Notes: generated by a model not told the origin, from the letters alone. DNA of 8,896 nucleotides from Candidatus Heimdallarchaeota archaeon (GCA_021399405.1 JAAFKL010000117.1:1-8896), one strand, 5' to 3'; positions 1 to 6,468 are shown, counted from the first letter of the stretch. A program made the numbers and translations.

Positions 1-588
1 ATGACTTTTGGATCCTTCATAGGATTCTCAGCAGCATTTCCAAAATTGATCAAAGATAGCTTTGGGTATCTGGCAGATGGAACTACTGAAAATCCTGATG
101 CACCCAATCCACTTGCATTTGCATGGCTTGGTCCATTGGTTGGATCCCTCGCACGACCGATAGGTGGTTGGATGTCCGATAAATGGGGTGGTGCTAGAGT
201 GACTCAGTATGATATTATTGCTATGATACTAACTACTTTAGGAGTTGGATATACACTCTCATTGGCGAAAAACTCAGACACTCCAGAGGACTATTTTCCA
301 ATTTTCTTGGTTCTCTTTCTTCTGCTATTCATCACAACTGGTATCGGTAATGGATCAACATTTAGAATGGTTCCAATGATATTCGAAAAAGAACAGGCAG
401 GTCCAGTCTTAGGATGGACTTCAGCAATAGCAGCTTACGGTGCTTTCATCATCCCATTAATATTCGGTGTTTCCATTGCTAAAAACGTACCAGAGTACGC
501 CATGTACGGATTTGCGACATATTACCTAAGTTGCTTAGTCCTTAATTGGTTTTACTATGCTCGAAAAAATGCAGAAATGCCTTGTTAA
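1..588 (+). CDS. narK: Nitrate/nitrite transporter, NarK (NNP) family of MFS, C-terminal part
   Basis: Membrane transporter for nitrate and/or nitrite, by family. The window starts inside the gene, so the first ATG is probably an internal methionine and only about the C-terminal half is present. Visible family marks are the glycine-rich helix FGSFIGFSAAFP (residues 3-14), the block GPLVGSLARPIGGWMSDKWGG (44-64) with its conserved arginine R52, and the NNP signature GIGNGSTFRMVP (114-125). R52 lies where one of the two nitrate-binding arginines of E. coli NarK is expected. Hydrophobic helices follow at about 70-90, 100-118, 138-160 and 168-187, and the protein ends shortly after the last one, as usual for a 12-helix MFS carrier. 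The family is certain. Direction of transport and the choice between nitrate and nitrite cannot be read from the sequence. The next gene, mobB, is 194 bases downstream on the same strand. Confidence 0.93.
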   Translation: MTFGSFIGFSAAFPKLIKDSFGYLADGTTENPDAPNPLAFAWLGPLVGSLARPIGGWMSDKWGGARVTQYDIIAMILTTLGVGYTLSLAKNSDTPEDYFPIFLVLFLLLFITTGIGNGSTFRMVPMIFEKEQAGPVLGWTSAIAAYGAFIIPLIFGVSIAKNVPEYAMYGFATYYLSCLVLNWFYYARKNAEMPC

Positions 589-748
589 GATTAGTAAAAT
601 ATACTATCAATTAGAACAAATTAACCTTACCTATTTGGATTCTACTAACTAATATAAATTATCATTCATAGTCAAATTCCGCTTAACTCATGAATTAATC
701 AAATATATCTCTACAAAAATGATATTTAGGAGAGCATATCAACAGAAA

Positions 749-757
749 TTTAAAGTT
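749..757 (+). promoter_or_regulatory. TATA-like box of mobB
   Basis: The stretch tttaaagtt lies 26-34 bases before the mobB start codon, the spacing expected of an archaeal TATA box for a leaderless or nearly leaderless transcript. An AGG at 771-773 could also act as a weak ribosome binding site. Assignment is by position and composition only. Confidence 0.4.
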
Positions 758-782
758 TTAAGGGTGGCAAAGGATAATTTGT

Positions 783-1316
783 ATGAAAAATTATAATCAT
801 CAATTATTTTTCATCGGGCCCTCAGGAAGTGGCAAAACTACTCTAATAGAAAAAGTAATACAAGAAATGAGTGATATATCAATTTCGACTGTTAAATTCA
901 TGCATCATGCTGAATTTACAATTGACCCATCCTATAAAGATACCCGTCGTCACCGAAATGCAGGATCAAATTATACGGTTTGTTTTTCTCCGAAAGAAAC
1001 AATTGTGCTACTAAATGAAGAAACGAGAGGAACTATGTCTGATTTCACTAAATTAAGAAATATGTTACCTCCTGTTGATCTTGCACTAGTTGAAAGCTTG
1101 AACACACCTCCGCAAGGCTCTAATGTAATTATAGTTCTCAAAGATAATGCCGATTATGATTTATATGTGAATAGATTGGATTTACCAAATATACTTGCAG
1201 TTGTCTGCAGAACCAAATTCACACTTGATAGAGAAATATTAGACTACCCAATTTTATATATGAATGAGTTTGAAGATTTTGATAAGTTACAGCAAATTAT
1301 AAGACTGCTTATATAA
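783..1316 (+). CDS. mobB: MobB-like GTP-binding protein of molybdenum cofactor synthesis
   Basis: P-loop NTPase of the MobB family. MobB binds GTP and is thought to assist MobA in attaching a guanine nucleotide to molybdopterin in the cytoplasm. The 177-residue protein begins with a beta strand and the Walker A loop GPSGSGKT (residues 12-19). It then has the family-typical segment DPSYKDTRRHRNAGS (48-62), which corresponds to the D-x-x-x-KD-x-x-R-x-x-x-AG block of MobB. The segment DLALVESLN (99-107) matches the usual DLVLVEGFK, but with serine in place of the glycine. Length is normal for the family. No mobA is seen nearby. The gene ends 6 bases before the end of the opposing gene at 1323-1685. 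Together with moeA it points to use of a molybdenum (or tungsten) enzyme. The start is the first ATG before the P-loop. Confidence 0.85.
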   Translation: MKNYNHQLFFIGPSGSGKTTLIEKVIQEMSDISISTVKFMHHAEFTIDPSYKDTRRHRNAGSNYTVCFSPKETIVLLNEETRGTMSDFTKLRNMLPPVDLALVESLNTPPQGSNVIIVLKDNADYDLYVNRLDLPNILAVVCRTKFTLDREILDYPILYMNEFEDFDKLQQIIRLLI

Positions 1317-1322
1317 TAATAA

Positions 1323-1685
1323 TTACTTAATTTTCTTTATCTCGTCATCTACCCAAGACAAAGCTCTCATCATTGTTGGCATTCCAAGAGTTGTAACACC
1401 GCAAATTATGGCGTGTCTAAGTTCTTCAGGTGTAAATCCATTAGCTATACATTTTCGTGTGTGAGCATGTGTGGCTCCTTCCATTCCTACTGCTGCTGCA
1501 AATGCTAGTTTAACCAGATTTACTGATTTCGCTTCTAAGGGTCCTGCCTTAAACGTTGATTCTCCAAGTTGCTCATAATGTGCAAACAATTCTGGATATT
1601 GTTTTTTTACTTCTTTGTACCTCTCGGGTATTAATGCTTCATCCATATAACAATAAAATTGCGACGATGGATAAATATTACTCAT
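1323..1685 (-). CDS. Carboxymuconolactone decarboxylase / AhpD-like family protein without CxxC
   Basis: A 120-residue all-helical protein of the carboxymuconolactone decarboxylase (CMD, PF02627-type) family. The diagnostic stretch is EGATHAHTRKCIANGFTPEE (residues 69-88), followed by the helix around HAIICGVTTLGMPTMMRALSWVDD (91-114). Redox-active AhpD members carry a CxxC in the first motif. Here that place holds H73 and H75 with one cysteine (C79), so a peroxidase-type disulfide role is not expected. Proteins of this subgroup are common, and most have no proven reaction. The gene runs opposite to mobB, with a 6-base gap between the stops, and is divergent from moeA. The ATG start has a plausible TATA box 26-35 bases upstream. 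The family call is firm; the function is unknown. Confidence 0.8.
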   Translation of the reverse strand: MSNIYPSSQFYCYMDEALIPERYKEVKKQYPELFAHYEQLGESTFKAGPLEAKSVNLVKLAFAAAVGMEGATHAHTRKCIANGFTPEELRHAIICGVTTLGMPTMMRALSWVDDEIKKIK

Positions 1686-1710
1686 ATTGATCGTTAGAAC
1701 GACAAATCAT

Positions 1711-1720
1711 AGAAATAATT
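1711..1720 (-). promoter_or_regulatory. TATA-like box of the CMD-family gene
   Basis: On the minus strand the run aattatttct lies 26-35 bases before the ATG at 1685. Position and A/T content fit an archaeal TATA box. It sits at the left side of the 141-base divergent promoter region shared with moeA. Confidence 0.35.
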
Positions 1721-1731
1721 AACAAAATGAG

Positions 1732-1783
1732 TACTTCAAGATATTTTTTCTTACAATATCTATTATTTGTTTAGTTTGAAGTA
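1732..1783. repeat. 8-base inverted repeat between divergent promoters
   Basis: TACTTCAA at 1732-1739 is perfectly mirrored as TTGAAGTA at 1776-1783, with 36 bases between. The two half-sites sit between the likely promoters of the CMD-family gene (minus strand) and moeA (plus strand). The centres are 44 bases apart, near four helical turns, so a regulator bound to both could face the same side of the helix. It could also be chance in A/T-rich DNA. Confidence 0.35.
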
Positions 1784-1794
1784 TTAAAATACAA

Positions 1795-1804
1795 AATAAT
1801 AAAA
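1795..1804 (+). promoter_or_regulatory. TATA-like box of moeA
   Basis: The run aataataaaa lies 23-32 bases before the moeA ATG. No Shine-Dalgarno sequence precedes the ATG, which fits a leaderless transcript. Confidence 0.4.
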
Positions 1805-1826
1805 CTTGTTGTAATGTATTAACACC

Positions 1827-3086
1827 ATGGACCAAGAACTTCTTGCGTACCTTAGTGCTGTTGATGTAATTTCTCAAATCAAATTAAATTTAGAAAGTGA
1901 ATCAATTTCAGTTGAAGGTAGTTTAGGAAGAGTCATTCAAGAAGAAATATCGGTAGTGATTGAATCACCCCAATGGGACACCTCTGCTATGGATGGTTAT
2001 GCAATCAAATCTTGTGACATTGAATCTGCGACTAATTCAGACCCTGCAAAAATTAAGATAGTTAACATAATCAATGCTGGAGACACCAAAAAAACATTAC
2101 AGCAATCGGGATATTGTTACCAAATTAACACTGGAGCACAGATCCCCTTTGGTGCTGATGCAGTTATCAAGGTTGAAGATGTAGAAGTTATTGGTGACGA
2201 AATCTTGTGTTCGAATCCTGTAGAAATAGATTTAAATATCGTTAAAAAGGGAGATTATGGGATCCTTGGCGAAAAAGTAATTGATCGGGGGCAAATAATA
2301 TGTGCTCAAGATATTGCATTTCTAAATTCGCAAGGAATTTTCAAAGTTAAAGTATCTGAAAAAATTGTGATATCAATAATTGCTTCTGGAAATGAACTAA
2401 TACCAACATATACAGCAGAACCAGGAAAGATAGTCGAAACCAATAGTTTAATGATAAAAAGGATAATTTCCAATCCAAGGTGTACCGTACATGTTAGAGG
2501 TATAGTTGAAGATGAAGTTAAATTAATAATTGAGGAAGTTAAAGAAGCACTCCAAGATTCTCATGTAGCAATTGTAATTGGAGGTACATCTAAAGGAACT
2601 AAAGATTTAGTACCTGATTCTCTTGACAAGATAGAAAATAGTGAGAAAGTATTTCACGGTGTAAGGATAAAGCCTGGAAAACCATTTGGTGTTTGGAAAA
2701 TTAATAACCAAAATTTGGTTTTTCTTTCACCAGGTCCACCTTATGCTAGTTTCTTGACTACTAAAGTATTTATTGAACCTTTTCTTCAAATTTGTGCAAC
2801 AGGTAACAGATTCCTCGAAATAGGGAGTTATCTGGATATCGTTTTAGAAAACTCTGTTAAATTAAATTCAGGTCGATCTGAATTCTTAAGAGTAAAACTG
2901 AATTACGACAATAATCAAATAATGGGAAAGATCATTGGTATTAAGGGATCTGGAGACTTCATTGCAACGTGCAAAGCTGATGCAATCCTTATTCCAAATT
3001 CTATTAGAACTGAATTTTTGAAAGGAGAAGCAATTACCGTATTTCTGATCCGCCCAGTTGAGATTTACGGTGAAAGATCATCTTAA
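1827..3086 (+). CDS. moeA: Molybdopterin molybdenumtransferase MoeA
   Basis: MoeA inserts molybdate into adenylylated molybdopterin, the final step in making the molybdenum cofactor. The 419-residue protein has the full family layout. DTSAMDGYA (51-59) contains the catalytic-site aspartate D56. TGAQIPFGADAV (102-113) follows, then the GDYGILGE and ASGNEL segments (142-149, 186-191), the MPT-binding fold with IGGTSKGTKD (251-260), and IKPGKPFG (281-288). A C-terminal beta domain (about 335-410) contains SGRSEFLRV and GSGDFIATCKADA. The usual LPGNPVS motif reads LSPGPPYAS (300-308), so the leucine and the asparagine are both replaced. Many archaea carry two MoeA paralogues, one perhaps serving tungsten, and this divergence could mark such a copy. 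The gene is divergent from the CMD-family gene and has its own TATA-like box. The ATG is the first codon of the aligned N-terminus. Confidence 0.92.
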   Translation: MDQELLAYLSAVDVISQIKLNLESESISVEGSLGRVIQEEISVVIESPQWDTSAMDGYAIKSCDIESATNSDPAKIKIVNIINAGDTKKTLQQSGYCYQINTGAQIPFGADAVIKVEDVEVIGDEILCSNPVEIDLNIVKKGDYGILGEKVIDRGQIICAQDIAFLNSQGIFKVKVSEKIVISIIASGNELIPTYTAEPGKIVETNSLMIKRIISNPRCTVHVRGIVEDEVKLIIEEVKEALQDSHVAIVIGGTSKGTKDLVPDSLDKIENSEKVFHGVRIKPGKPFGVWKINNQNLVFLSPGPPYASFLTTKVFIEPFLQICATGNRFLEIGSYLDIVLENSVKLNSGRSEFLRVKLNYDNNQIMGKIIGIKGSGDFIATCKADAILIPNSIRTEFLKGEAITVFLIRPVEIYGERSS

Positions 3087-3192
3087 TCTTCAAATTAACA
3101 TTATATTCTCCAAAACCATGATTCAAAAGTTGCGTATAGGGCAGGCTATTCGCAAATTAATTCGCTCTACTGTTGATGAAGCTACCATTTAG
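3070..3192 (+). CDS. Possible small ORF overlapping the moeA end
   Basis: An open frame different from moeA starts with GTG at 3070, overlaps the last 17 bases of moeA, and runs to TAG at 3192 (40 codons). The first ATG inside it, at 3118, gives 24 residues: MIQKLRIGQAIRKLIRSTVD followed by EATI. The piece is basic in its first half and could form an amphipathic helix. The bases from 3131 to 3175 are visibly richer in G and C than the neighbouring spacers, as coding DNA here tends to be. There is no clear ribosome binding site and I recognise no family. It may be a small protein, a gene remnant or chance. Confidence 0.2.
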   Translation: MKDHLNLQINIIFSKTMIQKLRIGQAIRKLIRSTVDEATI

Positions 3193-3233
3193 ATTCCAAA
3201 ATAAATATTGTGAAATTCTCAACTAAGCCACAC

Positions 3234-3242
3234 AAAAAATAT
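3234..3242 (+). promoter_or_regulatory. TATA-like box of the small membrane protein gene
   Basis: The run aaaaaatat lies 25-33 bases before the ATG at 3267. Assigned by position and composition. Confidence 0.3.
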
Positions 3243-3266
3243 CAAGTAGGAAAGTTTTGTTAATTC

Positions 3267-3524
3267 ATGGAATCAAATACTAAATCTGAACCATCACAAT
3301 TTAATGATTATTATCTATATATTACCGGTATACTATTTTTAATTGCATTTATCCTAAGTAGTGATATGAATAGTAGCTATGATGACACTTCTAGTACCAT
3401 ATCCAAAGCGACATTCATCGTTGTTTTATGTTTTATAGCTCTAGGTATTCTTATTATTGATTCAAGAATTCGAATTGTACAATCATTAAATAGTTCTACT
3501 ACTAATAAAAGGAGTGAATCTTAA
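3267..3524 (+). CDS. Small two-helix membrane protein, unknown function
   Basis: An 85-residue protein that I do not recognise. A polar N-terminus (1-14) is followed by a hydrophobic helix at about 15-31, a short polar linker rich in serine, aspartate and threonine (32-47), a second hydrophobic helix at about 48-66, and a polar, serine-rich C-terminus ending in KRSES. This is a membrane hairpin. The positive residues R67, R69, K81 and R82 follow the second helix, so by the positive-inside rule both ends probably face the cytoplasm and the short linker lies outside. It stands alone 180 bases after moeA with its own likely promoter, and a T-rich run just after its stop may end transcription. 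Reality as a gene is likely from the clean hairpin; function is unknown. Confidence 0.65.
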   Translation: MESNTKSEPSQFNDYYLYITGILFLIAFILSSDMNSSYDDTSSTISKATFIVVLCFIALGILIIDSRIRIVQSLNSSTTNKRSES

Positions 3525-3536
3525 TTTTTACTTTGA
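3523..3536 (+). terminator. Possible T-rich terminator after the membrane protein gene
   Basis: The stop codon runs directly into aatttttactttg. Archaeal polymerases often stop at such T-rich runs without a hairpin. A second T-rich stretch follows at about 3640-3660. Weak evidence in A/T-rich DNA. Confidence 0.3.
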
Positions 3537-3605
3537 TTAACAATATTTTATTCTACAATTGGAATATCAAATCACAAAAAACTAACTTAGAATTATTACT
3601 TTAAA

Positions 3606-3620
3606 ATTCATTGAATGAAT
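3606..3620. repeat. Perfect 15-base palindrome upstream of the amidohydrolase gene
   Basis: ATTCATT-G-AATGAAT has perfect 7-base arms around one central base. The arms are too close for a strong RNA hairpin but well suited to a dimeric DNA-binding protein. The site is 86 bases before the ATG at 3706, upstream of the likely TATA region at 3677-3686, where an activator or repressor could act. Confidence 0.35.
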
Positions 3621-3676
3621 AGAGTTAAACATATCAGATTATTTTTAACTATTTTTTATTGCCTAATTATTGTTCC

Positions 3677-3686
3677 TTAAGAATAT
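3677..3686 (+). promoter_or_regulatory. TATA-like box of the M20 amidohydrolase gene
   Basis: The run ttaagaatat lies 20-29 bases before the ATG at 3706. It is a weaker match than the other boxes in this window, and placement rests mainly on spacing. Confidence 0.28.
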
Positions 3687-3705
3687 TATCTAGATTTGAT
3701 TCTCA

Positions 3706-5163
3706 ATGCCTAAAGAAACATTATCGCCTTGGATAGATCAAAATCAATCCAGAATTATCGAGATGAGTGACAAAATATGGGATTTAGCAGAAACTGGTTT
3801 ACAGGAGCATAAATCAGCAAAATACCTAACAACAATGTTTGAAAATGAAGGTTTTACTGTTGCAAAAGGTGTGGCAGATATGCCCACAGCATTTACAGCC
3901 ACTTATGGATCTGGATCTCCTATTATTGCAATTCTCGGTGAATATGATGCACTTCCAGGATTGAGTCAAAAACCAAGCCCCGTAAAAGACCCTGTGAAAG
4001 AGGGAGCGAATGGACAGGGGTGCAATCACAATCTGCTTGGGGTGGCGGGTATTGGTGCTTCTTTGGCATTAAAAAAGTTAATTGATGATGGCGAATTAAA
4101 AGGGACTGTTAGATATTATGGTTGTCCTGCTGAAGAGTCATACAATGCAAAAGGTTGGATGGTCGTTAATGGTTTATTCAAGGATGTCGATATTGGATTA
4201 ACTTGGCATCCTATGTCATACAATGGAGGATGGGATTTCTCAACAAATGCGATAAATACGGTAATGTTCAAATTCCATGGTATTGCGGCACACGCTGCTG
4301 GAGACCCGTACAATGGACGGAGTGCATTAGATGCAGTTGAACTGATGAATGTGGGTGTAAATTATCTACGAGAGCACATGATTCCTGATGCGAGAGTTCA
4401 CTATGTAATTTCTAGGGGAGGAGAGGCACCTAATGTTGTTCCAGCCTTTGCTGAATCTTACTACTTTGTTAGATCACCGAAAAGACATCAGGTAGAAGAA
4501 CTTTATGAGAGAGTTGTCAAAGTGGCAAAAGGTGCAGCTATGATGACAGAGACTGAACTTGAGATCGATTTCTTATCAGGAACTTATAACACAAGGGAAA
4601 ACTCCGTTATTCGTGATGCAATTACCAAAAATATGGCAGAAATCGGAGTGGTGAAATGGAGTGAAGAAGATATAAATTTTGCACTTGAAATGCGTAAATC
4701 CATACCCACTAACGCATTTGAACGTTTCATTGGAATGGTTCCCTCCGATATGAAAGATGAAGCCCAAAATTGGGTAGATAAATCATTGTGTGATTTTATT
4801 ATTCCTAATTATGGGAATGGTCAAGTATTAGCTGGATCAACAGATGTTTCCGATGTATCTTGGAATGTTCCACTTGCTCAATTTTCAACCGCAACTCAAA
4901 TTATGGGTAGTCCGGGGCATTCCTGGCAGAATGTAGCAGCAGGCAGAATGGCAATTGGACAAAAAGGAATGATCTATGCTGCAAAAATAATGGCAGCTAC
5001 AGCATATGATTTCATGACAAATGAAGAACTAAGATCTAAAGCTAAGGCAGAATTTGATGCTGAAAATAAAGTCGAAAGTTACAAATCACCATTCCCTGAG
5101 GACCATAAGCCACCTTTTCATCGACTTACTGAAGATAAAATACAATATCCAGATAAGAGCTAA
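3706..5163 (+). CDS. M20-family metallo-amidohydrolase, AbgB-like
   Basis: Cytoplasmic two-zinc amidohydrolase most like AbgB, the subunit of p-aminobenzoyl-glutamate hydrolase, and related amidases that cut an N-acyl amino acid bond. The 485 residues contain the AbgB-like N-terminus (IWDLAETGLQEHKSAKYL, 24-41), LGEYDALPGLSQ (77-88), and the metal site residues C106 and H108 in GQGCNHNLLG (103-112). E143/E144 lie in GCPAEES, H168 in LTWHP, and H405 in GSPGHSW. The lid domain starts at HGIAAHAAGDPYNGRSALDAVEL (191-213) with H196. The usual CGHN/CGHD motif has asparagine in place of glycine (CNHN). AbgA and AbgT partners are not in this window, so the enzyme may work alone on another N-acyl substrate. 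The gene converges on the alcohol dehydrogenase with a 9-base gap. The family is certain; the substrate is not. Confidence 0.88.
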   Translation: MPKETLSPWIDQNQSRIIEMSDKIWDLAETGLQEHKSAKYLTTMFENEGFTVAKGVADMPTAFTATYGSGSPIIAILGEYDALPGLSQKPSPVKDPVKEGANGQGCNHNLLGVAGIGASLALKKLIDDGELKGTVRYYGCPAEESYNAKGWMVVNGLFKDVDIGLTWHPMSYNGGWDFSTNAINTVMFKFHGIAAHAAGDPYNGRSALDAVELMNVGVNYLREHMIPDARVHYVISRGGEAPNVVPAFAESYYFVRSPKRHQVEELYERVVKVAKGAAMMTETELEIDFLSGTYNTRENSVIRDAITKNMAEIGVVKWSEEDINFALEMRKSIPTNAFERFIGMVPSDMKDEAQNWVDKSLCDFIIPNYGNGQVLAGSTDVSDVSWNVPLAQFSTATQIMGSPGHSWQNVAAGRMAIGQKGMIYAAKIMAATAYDFMTNEELRSKAKAEFDAENKVESYKSPFPEDHKPPFHRLTEDKIQYPDKS

Positions 5164-5172
5164 TGGTTGGAG

Positions 5173-6174
5173 TCACATAGTTATTACTGCTCTATATTTG
5201 AGTTTAGCATTTTTAAGAGCTTCAATTGCAACATTGACTTCATGGAGATGATAATCCTCAACATATGCTTCAATATTATAGCGATCAGCAATTTCCAAAG
5301 TTTCTGCAATTTGTGAACGACCTGCAATAACTGAACCCATGATACGTTTTTGTTGATATACAATAGAACTGTAAGGGATTTCGATTGTAGGTGCACTTGC
5401 CAAAAGATTTAGTGTGCCTTTAGTATCTAATAATCTCAAGTATGAGCGTAAATCCAGTCTTTTGTTTACCGTATTGATCAATATTGCAAGAGGATAATCC
5501 AATTTTTTGGGTAATCCATCCTTAGTGACAACAACATTGTCGGCACCGAGCTCATACGCCAATTCTGTACGCTCCTTTACATATTCAAATACGGTCACCT
5601 TGTTTCCAAGTTTACTTGCATACTGGACTGCTAAATGACCTAAACCTCCAAGACCAATTACTCCAATCTCCTGACCTGACGTCATCCCTGCAGATCGTAG
5701 ACCTGAATATACAGCTGCACCAGCACATAGAAGAGGAGCTGCATTTTTGGAATCAAGTTTCTTAGGGATAGGAAAAACAAACCTAGAATCGACAGAAATA
5801 TAGGTAGCAAAACCCCCATAATGTTTACCAGCAGTGGTTTGGAAATTTACCTGACAATAATTTTCATTACCTGCGAGACAATCTTTGCAAGTTAAACAAC
5901 TCATACGTTGCCATCCCACTCCAACTCGATCTCCAGTTTTGTGATTTTCTACTTCTTGGCCAATTTCAATTATCTGCCCAATTATTTCATGTCCTGGCAC
6001 AAGTGGATACTTGGATAGTTTCCAATCATCACTAATTAGATGGATATCCGAATAACAAACACCACAGTTGTGTACTTTAATTAAACAATCATTTGGACCG
6101 ATTTCTGAGATTTCAAAGGAAAATTCCGTCAATTCGGATCCTTTTTCCATTGCTGCCATGGAATTAACATCCAT
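5173..6174 (-). CDS. Zinc-dependent medium-chain alcohol dehydrogenase
   Basis: Cytoplasmic oxidoreductase interconverting alcohols and aldehydes with a nicotinamide cofactor. It resembles the cinnamyl-alcohol-dehydrogenase / YahK branch of the MDR superfamily. At 333 residues it is slightly short. Catalytic zinc ligands are C40 (in CGVCYSDIH), H62 and E63 (PGHEIIG), and C150 (PLLCAGAAVYSGL). Structural zinc ligands are C93, C96, C99 and C107. The Rossmann loop is GLGGLGH (174-180). The second strand ends in VFE with the acid E197, where NADP-dependent relatives usually have a serine, which suggests a preference for NAD. The ATG at 6174 is chosen because a TATA-like box lies 21-30 bases before it; methionines at residues 6 and 9 are alternatives. 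It converges on the amidohydrolase gene, 9 bases apart. The substrate is unknown. Confidence 0.9.
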   Translation of the reverse strand: MDVNSMAAMEKGSELTEFSFEISEIGPNDCLIKVHNCGVCYSDIHLISDDWKLSKYPLVPGHEIIGQIIEIGQEVENHKTGDRVGVGWQRMSCLTCKDCLAGNENYCQVNFQTTAGKHYGGFATYISVDSRFVFPIPKKLDSKNAAPLLCAGAAVYSGLRSAGMTSGQEIGVIGLGGLGHLAVQYASKLGNKVTVFEYVKERTELAYELGADNVVVTKDGLPKKLDYPLAILINTVNKRLDLRSYLRLLDTKGTLNLLASAPTIEIPYSSIVYQQKRIMGSVIAGRSQIAETLEIADRYNIEAYVEDYHLHEVNVAIEALKNAKLKYRAVITM

Positions 6175-6194
6175 AATCTAGGCAAAAAATACAA

Positions 6195-6204
6195 TTTAAT
6201 TAAT
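6195..6204 (-). promoter_or_regulatory. TATA-like box of the alcohol dehydrogenase gene
   Basis: The run read on the minus strand as attaattaaa lies 21-30 bases before the ATG at 6174 and supports that start. It is embedded in a small inverted repeat, CAATT-n5-AATTG (6192-6206), which could let a regulator cover the box. Confidence 0.42.
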
Positions 6205-6303
6205 TGATCGTAGAGGGCTTGTATAAGTCAATAATTAAACACTGAAAATTCCCCAATAAATGGCTAGTTCAAGCTTTGAATGATTAAATTCGCGTAATAA
6301 TGC

Positions 6304-6315
6304 GGAAAGTTTTCC
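6304..6315. repeat. Small palindrome in the divergent spacer
   Basis: GGAAA-GT-TTTCC is a perfect inverted repeat with 5-base arms and a 2-base centre. It lies in the 294-base spacer between the divergent alcohol dehydrogenase and GAF-like genes. It is a possible operator half-site pair, but short enough to be chance. Confidence 0.22.
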
Positions 6316-6332
6316 TAGAAGTTTACCACCCG

Positions 6333-6381
6333 AAATATTTAAATCCGATCATGTTAGTCTGATTATCTCAAATATTTAAAT
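6333..6381. repeat. Direct repeat AAATATTTAAAT, two copies, TATA-like
   Basis: The identical 12-mer AAATATTTAAAT occurs at 6333-6344 and 6370-6381, 37 bases apart start to start. Each copy looks like a strong archaeal TATA box, and the core ATTTAAAT is self-complementary, so it could work in either direction. Neither copy is at the 25-30 base distance from the GAF-like gene start. They would give a leader of roughly 60-100 bases, drive a separate non-coding transcript, or bind a regulator. The rest of the spacer 6175-6468 shows no coding frame. Confidence 0.38.
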
Positions 6382-6440
6382 TTCAGATGGAATTAAATTT
6401 TTTTGTAATATGATCAATTCGTATTTCCATTCTCATAAAC

Positions 6441-6450
6441 AATTATATTT
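6441..6450 (+). promoter_or_regulatory. TATA-like box of the GAF-like gene
   Basis: The run aattatattt lies 19-28 bases before the ATG at 6469, compatible with a leaderless transcript. It competes with the two stronger-looking boxes further upstream. Confidence 0.38.
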
Positions 6451-6468
6451 CGCCGAAACGTCTAGTAT

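Noticed and set aside
719..796. 25-codon ORF in front of and overlapping mobB
   Set aside because: Different frame from mobB, no ribosome site, and it covers the likely mobB TATA box; most likely chance.
1781..1792. GTATT-AA-AATAC palindrome before moeA
   Set aside because: Five-base A/T-rich arms are expected by chance in such a spacer; it overlaps the stronger half-site pair already reported.
3826..4767. Open frames on the minus strand at 3826-4029, 4116-4313 and 4576-4767
   Set aside because: They lie fully inside the well-supported amidohydrolase gene, are 63-67 residues long, and show no family features or promoter.
5054..5251. Plus-strand frame of 65 residues across the junction of the amidohydrolase and alcohol dehydrogenase genes
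   Set aside because: It overlaps the ends of two clear genes in a different frame and has no recognisable content.
5184..5396. Second minus-strand frame of 70 residues within the alcohol dehydrogenase gene
   Set aside because: Frame shadow of the dehydrogenase; its low-complexity leucine/lysine content comes from the shifted A/T-rich codons.
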